This document shows positions 52,031 through 61,663 of a stretch of DNA of 64,000 bases, piece after piece. A program made the translations under genes and the position numbers. Positions within the stretch are counted from its first letter, which is position 1, and each line of letters starts with the position of its first letter. The notes beneath the pieces were generated by a model. The model ran no database searches, was not told the origin of the DNA, and saw only the letters and a program-made list of their open reading frames with translations. Source of the DNA: Plantibacter sp. PA-3-X8 (GTDB lineage Bacteria > Actinomycetota > Actinomycetes > Actinomycetales > Microbacteriaceae); assembly GCF_003856975.1 (NCBI RefSeq), contig NZ_CP033107.1:2790001-2854000 (forward strand), read 5' to 3'.

Positions 52031-53494
52031 TCAGATCCCGAGCGAGCCGCGGAAGTCGCCTGCTTCGAGGCGGTTCTTCACCTGCACGAGGAAGCGTGCA
52101 GCGTCCGCGCCGTCGATGATGCGGTGGTCGTAGCTGAGCGCGAGGTAGACCGTCGAACGGATCGCGATGGCGTCTGCACCGTCGACCGTGACGACGACCG
52201 GCTTCTTCGTGACGATACCCGTACCGAGGATCGCCGACTGCGGCAGGAACACGATCGGGGTGTCGAACAGGGCGCCGCGCGAACCGGTGTTGGTCAGCGT
52301 GAACGTGCCGCCCGACAGCTCGTCCGGCTGCAGCTTGTTGTCGCGAGTCCGCTGCGCGAGATCGGCGATCTCGGCGCCGAGCTCGGCGATCGACTTGGAG
52401 CCCGAGTTGCGGATGACCGGCGTCAGCAGGCCACGCTCGGTGTCCACGGCGATCGCGAGGTTCTCCGTCTCCGGGTACACGATCTGGTCGCCGTCGACGG
52501 TGGCGTTGATGATCGGGTAGGTCTGGAGCGCCTCGCTGGCAGCAAGGGCGAAGAACGGCAGGAACGACAGCTTGTTGCCGGTCTTGGCGAGGAACTCGTC
52601 CTTGACGGCCGTGCGGAGTGCCGCGACCTTCGTGACATCGACCTCGACGACGCTCGTCAGCTGGGCGGTGCCCTGCATCGAAGCGACGGCGCGCTCGGCG
52701 ACGACCTTGCGCAGACGCGACATGGCCTTGCTCGTGCCACGCAGCTCGGAGACCTGGACCGTCGGAGCAGTGGGCGACTCCGTGGCGCCACCGGCGCTCT
52801 GAGCCTGCAGGACGTCTTCCTTGCGGATACGTCCGCCGACACCGGTGCCGGTGACCGTGCTGAGGTCGACGCCGTGCTGGTTGGCGAGACGACGCACCAG
52901 CGGGGTGACGTAACCGGAGTTGACGACCCCGCCGGCGGCAGGCGTCGAAGCGGCGGCCGGAGCCGCAGCAGCGGGAGCCGGAGCAGCAGGCGCAGCAGCG
53001 GGAGCCGGAGCAGCAGGCGCAGCAGCGGGTGCCGGAGCAGCAGCAGGTGCCGGAGCAGCAGCAGGTGCCGGAGCAGCAGCAGGTGCCGGAGCAGCAGCTG
53101 GCGCCGGAGCAGCAGCAGGTGCCGGAGCAGCAGCGGGAGCCGGCGCGGCAGCAGGTGCCGGCTCGGGCTCGGCCGCGGGAGCGGGCTCAGCCGGAGCGGG
53201 CTCGGCAGCAGCCGGTTCCGCGGCGGGCGCGGGCTCCTCGGCAGCAGCCGCACCCGAACCATCACCGATGGTCACGAGAGCGGTGCCGACCTCGACGGTC
53301 TCGTCCTCCTGGACGAGGATCGCTTCGATGACACCCGCGACGGGCGAAGGGATCTCGGTGTCGACCTTGTCGGTCGACACTTCGAGCAGCGGCTCGTCGA
53401 CCTCCACGGTGTCGCCGACATTCTTCAGCCAGCGGGTGACCGTACCCTCGGTGACACTCTCGCCGAGTGCCGGGAGGCTGACGGATTCGCTCAT
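52031..53494 (-). CDS. sucB: 2-oxoacid dehydrogenase E2 (dihydrolipoamide succinyl/acyltransferase)
   Basis: 487-residue E2 core of a 2-oxoglutarate-type dehydrogenase complex. One lipoyl domain (1-80) carries the lipoyl-lysine K43 in STDKVDTE. A very long Ala-Pro linker (about 82-195) made of near-identical hexapeptides follows, then the peripheral-subunit-binding domain ([15 protein letters not shown]) and the catalytic domain ending in [15 protein letters not shown] with the active-site His and Asp. The lpd gene (E3) lies directly upstream on the same strand, 61 nt away. A -10 TAAGCT (53536-53531) and ribosome site AAAGGAG precede the ATG, so sucB also has its own promoter. In actinobacteria this protein can serve both pyruvate and 2-oxoglutarate complexes. 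Confidence 0.93.
   Translation of the reverse strand: MSESVSLPALGESVTEGTVTRWLKNVGDTVEVDEPLLEVSTDKVDTEIPSPVAGVIEAILVQEDETVEVGTALVTIGDGSGAAAAEEPAPAAEPAAAEPAPAEPAPAAEPEPAPAAAPAPAAAPAPAAAPAPAAAPAPAAAPAPAAAPAPAAAPAPAAAPAAPAPAAAPAAPAPAAAAPAAASTPAAGGVVNSGYVTPLVRRLANQHGVDLSTVTGTGVGGRIRKEDVLQAQSAGGATESPTAPTVQVSELRGTSKAMSRLRKVVAERAVASMQGTAQLTSVVEVDVTKVAALRTAVKDEFLAKTGNKLSFLPFFALAASEALQTYPIINATVDGDQIVYPETENLAIAVDTERGLLTPVIRNSGSKSIAELGAEIADLAQRTRDNKLQPDELSGGTFTLTNTGSRGALFDTPIVFLPQSAILGTGIVTKKPVVVTVDGADAIAIRSTVYLALSYDHRIIDGADAARFLVQVKNRLEAGDFRGSLGI
53031..53156. repeat. 18-bp tandem repeat coding the E2 Ala-Pro linker
   Basis: Seven 18-bp units start at 53031, 53049, 53067, 53085, 53103, 53121 and 53139 with the core GCCGGAGCAGCAGC. 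The inner ones are nearly identical. On the minus strand they code for Ala/Pro hexapeptides. A less regular related array lies at about 52970-53030. Copy number is likely to vary between strains. Confidence 0.9.
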
Positions 53495-53530
53495 GACCTT
53501 GTCTCCTTTGAAACCTGTTGTGTGTTCACT

Positions 53531-53536
53531 AGCTTA
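53531..53536 (-). promoter_or_regulatory. sucB -10 (TAAGCT)
   Basis: Minus-strand TAAGCT in the 61-nt gap after lpd, with a leader of about 30 nt containing AAAGGAG before the sucB ATG. The gap is AT-richer than its surroundings. Confidence 0.45.
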
Positions 53537-53555
53537 TTGGGGTGTTCGGAATGCG

Positions 53556-54929
53556 TCACAGCGCGTGCAGGGGCTTGCCTGCGAGCGCGAGGAATGCTTC
53601 GCCGAGCGCCTCGTTCTGCGTGGGGTGCGCGTGGATCAGCGGCGCGATGTCCTCGGGGTAGGCCTCCCAGTTGACGGCGAGCTGACCTTCGGCGATGAGC
53701 TCACCGACGCGGGCGCCGATCATGTGCACACCGATGACGGGGCCGTCGTTGACGCGGATGACCTTGACGTTGCCGCTCGTGCCGATGATCTCGCTCTTGC
53801 CGTTGCCGGCCAGGTTGAAGTCGTAGCTCGTGATGTTGTCGGCACCGTACTGCTCGGCCGCCTTGGCCTCGCTGAGACCGACGGACGCGATCTCGGGGTC
53901 GCTGTAGGTGACCTTCGGGATGTTGACGTCCTCGATGATGACCGGCTTGAGACCGGCGATCTCCTCGGCCACGAAGATGCCCTGCTGGAAGCCGCGGTGC
54001 GCGAGCTGCAGGCCGGGGACGATGTCGCCGACGGCGTAGAGGCCGGGGATGTTCGTCTCGAGACGGTCGTTGGTGATGACGAAGCCGCGGTCGATGGTGA
54101 CACCGACCTCCTCGAAGCCGAGTCCGGCGGTCGACGGGCCACGGCCGACGGCGACGAGCAGCAGCTCGGCGTCGATCGTCTTGCCGTCCTCGAGCGTGAT
54201 GTGCACGCCCGAGTCGTCCTGGGTGACGCCCTGGAACCGCACGCCGAGCGAGTACTCGATGCCGCGCTTGCGGAACGCGCGCTCGAGCGCCTTGCTGATC
54301 GACTCGTCCTCGTTGGGGACGAGGTGGGGGAGTGCCTCGATGATCGTGACCTCGGTCCCGAACGATTTCCAGACGCTCGCGAACTCGACGCCGATCACGC
54401 CGCCGCCGAGGACGGCGACCTTCTTCGGCACGAAGTCGAGCTGCAGCGCCTGCTCGCTCGTGATGACGCGGCCACCGATCTCGAGACCGGGGAGCGAGCG
54501 GCTGTACGAGCCCGTCGCGAGGATCACGTTCTTGCCGGTGATGAGGTCGTCGCCGACCTGCACGCTCGTCGGGGAGACCAGACGGCCCTCACCCTCGATG
54601 GTGGTGATGCCGCGGGCCTTCACGAGGCCCTGGAGTCCCTTGTACTTCTTCGCGACGATGCCCTCGCGGTACTTCGTGACGCCCTCGATGTCGATGCCTT
54701 CGAAGGTGGACTTGACGCCGTACTTCTCCGACTCGCGCGATGCGTCCGCGACCTCGGCGGAGTGCAGCAGCGCCTTCGTCGGGATGCAACCGCGGTGGAG
54801 GCAGGTGCCGCCGACCTTGTCCTTCTCGATCATGCCGACGGTGAGGCCGAGCTGCGAAGCGCGCAACGCCGCAGCGTATCCGCCGCTTCCGCCTCCCAGG
54901 ACTACCAGGTCAAAATTCTGCTCGGACAC
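53556..54929 (-). CDS. lpdA: Dihydrolipoamide dehydrogenase (E3)
   Basis: 457-residue flavoprotein that reoxidises the lipoyl groups of 2-oxoacid dehydrogenase complexes with NAD+. The FAD motif LGGGSGGYAAAL is at the N-terminus, the redox disulfide pair is C43/C48 in GGTCLHRGCIPTKAL, the NAD motif is AVLGGGVIGVEFASV, and the C-terminal His-Glu pair is in HAHPTQNEALGEA. Length is normal. The GTG at 54929 has the ribosome site AAGGAG 8 nt upstream and gives the usual N-terminus; longer frames run upstream without support. It is followed by sucB on the same strand and preceded by pepA, a conserved actinobacterial order. Confidence 0.96.
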   Translation of the reverse strand: MSEQNFDLVVLGGGSGGYAAALRASQLGLTVGMIEKDKVGGTCLHRGCIPTKALLHSAEVADASRESEKYGVKSTFEGIDIEGVTKYREGIVAKKYKGLQGLVKARGITTIEGEGRLVSPTSVQVGDDLITGKNVILATGSYSRSLPGLEIGGRVITSEQALQLDFVPKKVAVLGGGVIGVEFASVWKSFGTEVTIIEALPHLVPNEDESISKALERAFRKRGIEYSLGVRFQGVTQDDSGVHITLEDGKTIDAELLLVAVGRGPSTAGLGFEEVGVTIDRGFVITNDRLETNIPGLYAVGDIVPGLQLAHRGFQQGIFVAEEIAGLKPVIIEDVNIPKVTYSDPEIASVGLSEAKAAEQYGADNITSYDFNLAGNGKSEIIGTSGNVKVIRVNDGPVIGVHMIGARVGELIAEGQLAVNWEAYPEDIAPLIHAHPTQNEALGEAFLALAGKPLHAL

Positions 54930-55024
54930 TCCGTTGCTCCTTGTGTGTGCTTCGTGGTCGATCGGAAACCGTCGTGGTGTGTTCGGCGGCGTCGAGGCGG
55001 GTCGAACCGCCCCCACCGACCTTA

Positions 55025-56527
55025 CTACGGGTGGCTAATCTCCTCGGCCATTGCGAGGAGGGTGCGGACCGCGACGCCGGTCGGGCCCTTGGCGGTGAAG
55101 CCATAGGGGGCGTCGCCGTTCATCGCGCTCCCGGCGATGTCCAGGTGGGCCCACGGGATGCGGGTGGTAACGCCCTCCTCGTCGGTGCGGTCGGCGATGA
55201 ACTCCTGCAGGAACGTGCCTGCGACGAGCATGCCGCCCGCGGTGGTCCCGGGCTTCGCGTTGGCGAGGTCGGCGACGTCGGAGTCGAGGACCTTGCGCAG
55301 CTCCGCGGGGAACGGCATCGGCCAGAACAGTTCGTCCGCACCGGAACCGGTCGCGATGAGGTCGGTGACGAACGACGCGTCGCCCATGACGCCCGTGTAG
55401 CGGTTGCCGAGCGCGACCACGGCCGCTCCCGTGAGGGTCGCCACGTCGATGATGGCGTCCGGGCCCTCCTCGCCTGCGGCGACGAGTCCGTCGGCGAGGA
55501 CCAGCCGGCCCTCGGCGTCGGTGTTGGTGACCTCGACCGTGCGTCCGCCCCGGATGGTGAGGACGTCGTTCGGCCGGATCGCCGTGCCCGACGGGAGGTT
55601 CTCGGCGAGGCAGAGCCATGCGGTCAGCCTGGTGGGCACCCCGAGACGCGCGGCCGCGGCCAGGACGGCGAGCACGGTCGCCGCGCCGGTCATGTCGTAC
55701 TTCATGCCGACCATCGAGACCGGCGGCTTCAGGGAGAGGCCGCCGCTGTCGAAGGTGATGCCCTTCCCGACGAGGGCCAGGTGGCTCCTGGCGGCATCCG
55801 GGTGGTAGCTCAGCTTGACGAGTCGCGGAGGCCGCGAGGAACCCTGCCCGACGCCGAGGATGCCGCCGAAGCCGTCCTCGGCCAAGCGGGTCTCGTCCCA
55901 TTCCTCGACCTCGACGTCGAGGCCGTCGACCGCTGCTCGGGCCGCGTCGGCGAAGGTCGCCGGGTAGAGCTCGTTCGGGGGCGTGTTGACCAGGTCCTTC
56001 ACGAGCTCGATGGCCTCGGCGACCGCGGTGGCGTGCTGCGCGAGCCCGGCATCCGGTGCGTCCACGGTCGACGGGACGACGACGGTGATCTGCTCGAGCG
56101 GTGTCGGTGGCTGCGCGGATCCGACACCGCGCGACGCGGTGTAGCGGTAGGCGCCGATGGCCGCCCCCTCGAGGACGGCTTCGGCGGCGGCGGCCATCTC
56201 CTCCGTCAACGCGAACGCGATCGAGGCCTGGCCGTCGATCGTCCGGGTCACTGCACCCGCGGCTCGTCGGAAGGCCGCATCGTCCGCATCCGGACCGAGG
56301 CCGACCAGCACGAGACCGGAGGCCGCGCCGAACCGGTCCGGGAGGCGTCGCACCTGGTCTTCGGACCCCGTGACCCCGGAGGCGCGCAGCTCGTCCGCAA
56401 GCGGCGCGTAGACATCGGGCGCCAGGAGCTCCGGTCCGTCGTCGCCCTTCCTCACCGCGAGGACGAGCAGCTCGGCCTCGACTCCCTCGACGGCGGCGGA
56501 CAACACGGAGAGCACAGGGATCGTCAT
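55025..56527 (-). CDS. pepA: Leucyl aminopeptidase (M17 family)
   Basis: 500-residue cytosolic M17 aminopeptidase that removes N-terminal residues from peptides. The catalytic C-terminal domain has the metal/lysine block LVGKGITFDSGGLSLKP, MKYDMTGAATVL, and the diagnostic NTDAEGRLVLADGL. The N-terminal domain (1-170) is the variable oligomerisation part. The ATG at 56527 starts the family N-terminus; an in-frame open region continues more than 1.7 kb upstream across the PAC2 and MFS genes but is a GC artefact. TACGAT (56539-56534) ends 6 nt before the ATG and the bases between (GGAGGC) also form a ribosome site, so either leadered or leaderless translation is possible. Confidence 0.95.
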   Translation of the reverse strand: MTIPVLSVLSAAVEGVEAELLVLAVRKGDDGPELLAPDVYAPLADELRASGVTGSEDQVRRLPDRFGAASGLVLVGLGPDADDAAFRRAAGAVTRTIDGQASIAFALTEEMAAAAEAVLEGAAIGAYRYTASRGVGSAQPPTPLEQITVVVPSTVDAPDAGLAQHATAVAEAIELVKDLVNTPPNELYPATFADAARAAVDGLDVEVEEWDETRLAEDGFGGILGVGQGSSRPPRLVKLSYHPDAARSHLALVGKGITFDSGGLSLKPPVSMVGMKYDMTGAATVLAVLAAAARLGVPTRLTAWLCLAENLPSGTAIRPNDVLTIRGGRTVEVTNTDAEGRLVLADGLVAAGEEGPDAIIDVATLTGAAVVALGNRYTGVMGDASFVTDLIATGSGADELFWPMPFPAELRKVLDSDVADLANAKPGTTAGGMLVAGTFLQEFIADRTDEEGVTTRIPWAHLDIAGSAMNGDAPYGFTAKGPTGVAVRTLLAMAEEISHP

Positions 56528-56647
56528 GCCTCCATCGTAGGCACGTGCCGTTCCGGTCCGAGGCGGGGCCGGCGGTGTTCGCTCTCGGCGGTACCACCGA
56601 CGCTCGGAGAGGAAGGGCGCTGCGACACCCCCGTTTAGAGTTGAACC

Positions 56648-57571
56648 ATGCCTACGCCTGACGACCTCTACGAGGTGCACCCGGAGATCGACATCCCCGC
56701 CGGCCTCCACCTCGTCGCGGGCCTCACCGGGTTCTCCGACGCCGGCGGCGCGGTCGGGCAGCTGAACGCCTACCTCGACGACGTCCTCGACACGACGGTC
56801 ATCGCCGAGTTCGACGCCGACGTCCTGCTCGACTACCGGGCCCGCCGGCCGATCATCTCGTTCGACCAGGACCACTTGACGGAGTACCGGCCACCTCGGC
56901 TGACCCTGTCGCTCGCCCACGACGAGCTCGGGTCGCCGTTCCTCCTGCTCACCGGTTTCGAGCCCGACTTCCTCTGGGACCGCTTCGTCGCAGCCGTGCT
57001 CGAGCTCGTCGACCGCTTCCGGGTCAGCGACACCACGTGGGTGCACGCCATCCCGATGCCGGTCCCGCACACCAGGCCGATCGGCGTCACCGTCAGCGGC
57101 AACCGGTTCGACCTCATCGAGTCGCTCTCGGTCTGGCGCCCCCGCACCCAGGTACCGTCCAACGTGCTCCACCTCCTCGAGTACCGCCTCTACGAGCGCG
57201 GCGACAGCATCGCGGCCTTCGTGCTCCTCGTTCCGCACTACCTCGCCGACACGGAGTTCCCGGCCGCGGCGATCACGGCGATCGAGAGCCTCAGCGCGGC
57301 GACCGGCCTCATCTTCCCCACGGACCGCCTCCGCGAGGACAGCCGCGACTTCCTCGTCAAGATCGACGAGCAGGTCGGGACCAACCACGAGCTCGGCCAG
57401 CTGGTCACGACGCTCGAGGAGCGGTACGACGCCTACATGGCCGACAACTCGCCGAAGTCGCCGCTCACCGACATCGACGGGGCGCTTCCGACGGCCGACG
57501 AGATCGCCGCGGAGCTCGAGAAGTTCCTCGCGAGCCGGCGCCACGGCGACGAGGACCGCTCGACCACCTAA
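56648..57571 (+). CDS. PAC2-family protein
   Basis: 307-residue protein of the PAC2 (proteasome assembly chaperone 2-like, DUF75) family. Seen are LVAGLTGFSDAGGAVGQL near the N-terminus, LLLTGFEPDFLWDRF, and AIPMPVPHTRPIGVTV. In actinobacteria such proteins accompany the Pup-proteasome or act elsewhere in protein quality control; the exact role is unproved. TAGAGT (56636-56641) ends 6 nt before the ATG, so the mRNA is probably leaderless. Its stop codon TAA forms the start of the -10 hexamer of the next gene. Confidence 0.9.
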   Translation: MPTPDDLYEVHPEIDIPAGLHLVAGLTGFSDAGGAVGQLNAYLDDVLDTTVIAEFDADVLLDYRARRPIISFDQDHLTEYRPPRLTLSLAHDELGSPFLLLTGFEPDFLWDRFVAAVLELVDRFRVSDTTWVHAIPMPVPHTRPIGVTVSGNRFDLIESLSVWRPRTQVPSNVLHLLEYRLYERGDSIAAFVLLVPHYLADTEFPAAAITAIESLSAATGLIFPTDRLREDSRDFLVKIDEQVGTNHELGQLVTTLEERYDAYMADNSPKSPLTDIDGALPTADEIAAELEKFLASRRHGDEDRSTT

Positions 57572-57574
57572 GCT
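57569..57574 (+). promoter_or_regulatory. -10 TAAGCT overlapping the PAC2 stop codon
   Basis: TAAGCT shares its TAA with the stop codon of the PAC2 gene and ends 6 nt before the GTG of the MFS gene, giving it a private leaderless promoter in a 9-nt gap. Confidence 0.5.
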
Positions 57575-57580
57575 GGATCG

Positions 57581-58888
57581 GTGGGATCTCGACGCGTCTG
57601 GTGGGTGTTCGGCGTCGGCGTGTTCGCCTACCTCATCACCGTCATGCAGCGGTCGACGCTCGGCGTGGCAGCGGTGGACGCCACTGAGCGGTTCCAGATC
57701 GACGCCGCCGCGCTGTCGACCCTCGCCGTCGCGCAGCTCATCGTGTACGCCGCGATGCAGGTCCCGGTCGGGGTACTCATCGACCGCCTCGGACCTCGCG
57801 TCCTGATCATCGCGGGGCTGACGGTCGTCATGGCGGGCCAGGTCTGGCTGGGGCTCACGACCGAACTCGGCGGCGCGATCGTGGGCCGGATGCTGGTCGG
57901 CCTCGGCGACGCCGCGGTGTTCACCTCCGTGTTGCGGCTCGTGAACTCCTGGTTCCCCACCCGTCGGGTGCCGATCGTCTCGCAGTGGGTCGGCAACATC
58001 GGGCAGATCGGACAGATCCTCTCGGCGGTGCCGTTCTCCTTCGTCCTGCACGCCTTCGGCTGGTCGCCGGCGTTCCTCAGTGCGGCCGGACTCGTCCTCC
58101 TGGCGCTCGTCGGGGTGTTGATCGTCGTCCGCGACCGGCCGTCCGGTTCCGACGAGGCGCCGCGCCCCGAGACCTGGGGCCACGTCGTCCGCGAGGTCGT
58201 CATCAGTCTGCGTCGGCCAGGGACGCGTCTCGGGTTCTGGTCGCACTTCGTCACCCAGTCCTCCGGTACCGTCCTCACGCTCCTCTGGGGCTTCCCGTTC
58301 ATGGTCTACGCCCTCGGCTACCCGCAGCCCCTCGCCGCATCGTTGCTCATCGTGATCGTGGTCTCCGGCATGATCGCCGGACCCATCCTCGGGGTGCTCA
58401 CCGCCCGGTTCCCCTACCGGCGGAGCAACCTCGTGCTCGGGATCGTGACGGTCATGGGCGTCGCCTGGGCCGCACTCCTCCTCTGGCCGGGCGTCCCACC
58501 GATGTGGCTCGTGATCGTCCTGTTCGTCGTGGTCGGGGTCGGTGGCCCCGGTTCACTCATCGGGTTCGACTTCGCCCGCACCTTCAACCCCATCCGCGCG
58601 CTCGGCGGGGCGAACGGCATCGTGAACGTCGGTGGGTTCCTCGCCAGCTTCGTCATGATGTTCCTCATCGGTCTCATCATCGACGCGGTCAGCGGGGGAT
58701 CCCGTGCCGACTATTCCATGGACAGCTTCCGGATCGCCTTCTCCGTCCAGTACTTGGTGGTCGGGTTCGGGGTCGCGATGCTGCTCGTCGCACGGTCCCG
58801 CACGCGGCGACGCTTCGCCGAGGACGAGGGCATCGCCGTCGGTCCGCTGTGGATCGCGGTCCGAGCGAGGCTCGGGCGCCGTCGCTGA
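57581..58888 (+). CDS. MFS transporter
   Basis: 435-residue major-facilitator transporter with about twelve membrane segments. The first is VFGVGVFAYLITVMQRSTLGV; the loop 2-3 motif is GVLIDRLGPRVLI, and GRMLVGLGDAAVFTSVLRLV is segment 4. The layout resembles the NNP/OFA-type or uncharacterised MFS proteins found after PAC2 genes in actinobacteria; no substrate can be named. The GTG start is fixed by TAAGCT 6 nt upstream. It ends 69 bp before the rpoD promoter and carries no visible terminator. Confidence 0.88.
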   Translation: MGSRRVWWVFGVGVFAYLITVMQRSTLGVAAVDATERFQIDAAALSTLAVAQLIVYAAMQVPVGVLIDRLGPRVLIIAGLTVVMAGQVWLGLTTELGGAIVGRMLVGLGDAAVFTSVLRLVNSWFPTRRVPIVSQWVGNIGQIGQILSAVPFSFVLHAFGWSPAFLSAAGLVLLALVGVLIVVRDRPSGSDEAPRPETWGHVVREVVISLRRPGTRLGFWSHFVTQSSGTVLTLLWGFPFMVYALGYPQPLAASLLIVIVVSGMIAGPILGVLTARFPYRRSNLVLGIVTVMGVAWAALLLWPGVPPMWLVIVLFVVVGVGGPGSLIGFDFARTFNPIRALGGANGIVNVGGFLASFVMMFLIGLIIDAVSGGSRADYSMDSFRIAFSVQYLVVGFGVAMLLVARSRTRRRFAEDEGIAVGPLWIAVRARLGRRR

Positions 58889-59112
58889 GCGTTCGCTTCG
58901 TCCCCTGATCCCACCCTTGACAAACGGCCTGTGGCTCTGAGGTCTTCCGGCGCGCGCTATAATGGAACACGGACCCGTTCACCTCTCGGAATGTCGGCGG
59001 CCCTTTTCGGGTTGCACTGCACCAAGACTTGACATGGGTCCTCGTAATGTCCGAAATCACGGACGATCCGGCGATGACTGTCCATGCCGGGTCCGAACAG
59101 GAAGGTGCAGCT
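58889..59112 (+). promoter_or_regulatory. rpoD promoter and leader
   Basis: A perfect TATAAT (58958-58963) is the best -10 consensus in the window. A TTGACA at 58917-58922 is 35 bp upstream, too far to be its -35. With a start near 58970 the leader would be about 140 nt; it contains a second TTGACA (59029-59034) and the in-frame ATGs 59047 and 59074 before the preferred rpoD start. No riboswitch or clear hairpin was recognised. Confidence 0.6.
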
Positions 59113-60396
59113 ATGGCCACCAAGACGGCTCGCGCAGACGAAGCAGCGCCAGCAGACGAGGCCACGGAGGCTCCCGCAGCGAAGGCTCGGACCACCAAGG
59201 CCACCACGACCCGAGCGAAGGCTGCTCCCAAGAAGGCCACCCGCGCCAAGGCGGGCACGAAGTCGAGCACGGAGCCCGATGAGGGCACGGACGACGAGGA
59301 CGTCGTCGTCGAGGTCGTCGCCGACGACGCCGTGGTCGACGCGCCCGCAGGCGACGCCACCGAGGCGGTCGAGGAGGAGGACGACAAGTCCGTGCCGGAG
59401 ATCACCCTCCCCACCGACGCACTCGTGCTCTCCAACAGCGACGACGACGAGATCCCGGTGTACTCGGCCGCGATCACCGGCGCCACCGCCGACCCCGTCA
59501 AGGACTACCTGAAGCAGATCGGTAAGGTCGCGCTCCTCAACGCGGCCGAAGAGGTCGAACTCGCGATGCGCATCGAGGCGGGCCTCTTCGCCGAGGACAA
59601 ACTCGCCCAGCTCTCCGACCTCGAGAAGCGCTCGCGAGTCGGCCGTGAGCTCCAGTGGGTCGCGAAGGACGGTGCCCGCGCCAAGAGCCACCTCCTCGGG
59701 GCGAACCTCCGACTCGTCGTGAGCCTCGCCAAGCGGTACACGGGCCGCGGCATGCAGTTCCTCGACCTCATCCAGGAGGGCAACCTCGGCCTCATCCGTG
59801 CGGTCGAGAAGTTCGACTACACCAAGGGCTTCAAGTTCTCCACCTACGCGACCTGGTGGATCCGTCAGGCCATCACGCGCGCCATGGCCGACCAGGCACG
59901 CACCATCCGCATCCCGGTGCACATGGTCGAGGTCATCAACAAGCTCGCCCGCGTCCAGCGGCAGATGCTGCAGGACCTGGGCCGCGAGCCCACGCCCGAG
60001 GAGCTCAGCCGCGAACTCGACATGACGCCTGAGAAGGTCATCGAGGTCCAGAAGTACGGCCGCGAGCCCATCTCGCTGCACACGCCCCTCGGCGAGGACG
60101 GCGACAGCGAGTTCGGCGACCTCATCGAGGACACCGAGGCGGTAGTGCCGGCCGACGCCGTCAGCTTCACCATGCTGCAGAAGCAGCTGGAGTCGCTCCT
60201 CGACTCGCTCTCCGAGCGGGAAGCGGGCGTCATCCGGATGCGCTTCGGCCTCGGCGACGGCATGCCCAAGACGCTCGACCAGATCGGCGACACCTTCGGG
60301 GTCACCCGTGAGCGGATCCGGCAGATCGAGTCGAAGACCATGGCGAAACTGCGTCACCCGAGCCGATCCCAGTCGCTCCGCGACTACCTCGAGTAG
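59113..60396 (+). CDS. rpoD: Primary RNA polymerase sigma factor (sigma-70, HrdB/SigA type)
   Basis: 427-residue housekeeping sigma factor. A long Ala/Lys-rich then acidic N-terminal extension (1-125) is typical of actinobacterial RpoD and replaces a clear region 1.1. Region 1.2 begins [13 protein letters not shown]; region 2 has [20 protein letters not shown] and [20 protein letters not shown] (promoter melting and -10 recognition); region 3 follows [12 protein letters not shown]; region 4 has [20 protein letters not shown] (-35 recognition). The ATG at 59113 was chosen for its ribosome site (GGAAGG, 8 nt upstream); starts at 59047 or 59074 in frame cannot be excluded. murT follows after 4 nt. 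Confidence 0.96.
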   Translation: MATKTARADEAAPADEATEAPAAKARTTKATTTRAKAAPKKATRAKAGTKSSTEPDEGTDDEDVVVEVVADDAVVDAPAGDATEAVEEEDDKSVPEITLPTDALVLSNSDDDEIPVYSAAITGATADPVKDYLKQIGKVALLNAAEEVELAMRIEAGLFAEDKLAQLSDLEKRSRVGRELQWVAKDGARAKSHLLGANLRLVVSLAKRYTGRGMQFLDLIQEGNLGLIRAVEKFDYTKGFKFSTYATWWIRQAITRAMADQARTIRIPVHMVEVINKLARVQRQMLQDLGREPTPEELSRELDMTPEKVIEVQKYGREPISLHTPLGEDGDSEFGDLIEDTEAVVPADAVSFTMLQKQLESLLDSLSEREAGVIRMRFGLGDGMPKTLDQIGDTFGVTRERIRQIESKTMAKLRHPSRSQSLRDYLE

Positions 60397-60400
60397 GAGC

Positions 60401-61663
60401 ATGCGCTACGCCCCGGCCATCCTCGCCGGTCGTGCCGTCCGATTCCTCGCCAGGCTGCGCAAGCCGGGCGGGGGATCGGCTGTTCCCGGCCTCGTGGTCA
60501 ACCGCATCGCGCCCGGGTTCCTCCCCGACACGTTGAACGCCTTCCCGCGTGGTCTCGTGATCGTGAGCGGCTCGAGCGGGAAGTCCACGACGACCAAGAT
60601 GCTCGTCGGCATCCTGCGTGCCCACGGCGTGTCGGTCTTCACGAACCCGTCCACGGCGAACATCTCCCAGGGCCTCACTTCGGCTCTCCTCGAACGAGCC
60701 GACCTCCGCGGCCGGATCGACGCCGAGCTCGGGGTGCTCGAGATGGACGAAGGACACGGCGCGCTCATCGCGCCGCGGCTCGCGCCCGCCCACGTCATCC
60801 TGACCAACGTGTCCGTCGACCAGATCGACCGCTTCCACGACGCTGCCATGGTGGCGCGCATGCTCGACGCGATCGCTGCCCGATCGAGCACGTCGCTCGT
60901 CCTGAACGGCGATGACGCGCTCGTCGACGCCGTCGCGCCAGGCAGCGACGCGACGCGATGGCGGTACGGCGTCTCGACGGCCGTGCTCGGCGCCAGCGCA
61001 CGCGGCCTCGGGTACAGCACGACCTCGTCCGATCGGGTCGACCCCGGTTCCGGAACCGTCGTCGAAGCCCTCGACGGCGACCTGGTGTCCATCGCCCACC
61101 GCGGCGAGACCGTCCGGTTCCGTCTGCCGGCTCGTGGCGTGCACTACGCCGTGGATGCGGCCGCAGCCCTCTCCGGCGCCGCCGCGATCCTCGGTCCCGA
61201 GTTCCAGCTCACCACCGCGGCGGAGTCGTTCCGCGCGCTCACGCCGGTGTTCGGCCGCGGTGAGGTGACGACCGTCCGCGGTGTCGAGGTCGAGTTCGTC
61301 CTCGTCCAGAACCCCGCGAGCTATCAGCTCAACGTCGACAGCCTGGCGGCCGACACCGAGCAGATCCTGGTGGCCGTCGGGAGCGACGTCCGCGATCCCT
61401 CGTACCTCTGGCCGGTCGACACGTCCAGGCTCGGTCGTGTGGCGCTCGTGTCGGGGTCCAAGGCCTGGGAGGCCGCGCTGCAGCTGGGCTACGACGGCGT
61501 CGAGATCGACCGGATCGAACCGGACCTCGGCACGGCGTTGGACGCGTTCCTCGCCCTCCCTGCGCCAGCACACGGTCGGAAGACCGTGATCTTCACCGCC
61601 GACTCGATGCGCCGTACCCGCGCGCACCTCGGCCTCGCTTCGAACGATCAGGACGACGCATGA
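60401..61663 (+). CDS. murT: MurT-like Mur ligase without the zinc ribbon
   Basis: 420-residue Mur-ligase homologue. MurT with GatD amidates the alpha-carboxyl of D-Glu in lipid II, making D-isoglutamine. The ATP loop is VSGSSGKSTTTKML (55-68), and the central domain has EMDEGHGAL, ILTNVSVDQIDRFHD (the MurT-specific ligase region) and LNGDD. The C-terminal DUF1727 domain (about 295-400) is present. Canonical MurT has a four-cysteine zinc ribbon inserted after the NGDD region; here residues 172-230 contain none, and the whole protein has no cysteine. It overlaps gatD by 4 nt and starts 4 nt after rpoD. The family assignment is firm, but the reaction may differ from the textbook one (see findings). 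Confidence 0.9.
   Translation: MRYAPAILAGRAVRFLARLRKPGGGSAVPGLVVNRIAPGFLPDTLNAFPRGLVIVSGSSGKSTTTKMLVGILRAHGVSVFTNPSTANISQGLTSALLERADLRGRIDAELGVLEMDEGHGALIAPRLAPAHVILTNVSVDQIDRFHDAAMVARMLDAIAARSSTSLVLNGDDALVDAVAPGSDATRWRYGVSTAVLGASARGLGYSTTSSDRVDPGSGTVVEALDGDLVSIAHRGETVRFRLPARGVHYAVDAAAALSGAAAILGPEFQLTTAAESFRALTPVFGRGEVTTVRGVEVEFVLVQNPASYQLNVDSLAADTEQILVAVGSDVRDPSYLWPVDTSRLGRVALVSGSKAWEAALQLGYDGVEIDRIEPDLGTALDAFLALPAPAHGRKTVIFTADSMRRTRAHLGLASNDQDDA

Noticed and set aside
56528..58246. Very long open frame on the minus strand that extends pepA to about 1073 codons
   Set aside because: It runs antisense across the clear PAC2 and MFS genes, has low-complexity Arg/Asp/Glu-rich translation, and pepA has a proper start at 56527. 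High GC content makes such frames common.
58917..58963. TTGACA with TATAAT as a consensus sigma-70 promoter for rpoD
   Set aside because: The spacing is 35 bp, about twice the 17 bp needed, so the two boxes cannot belong to one promoter.
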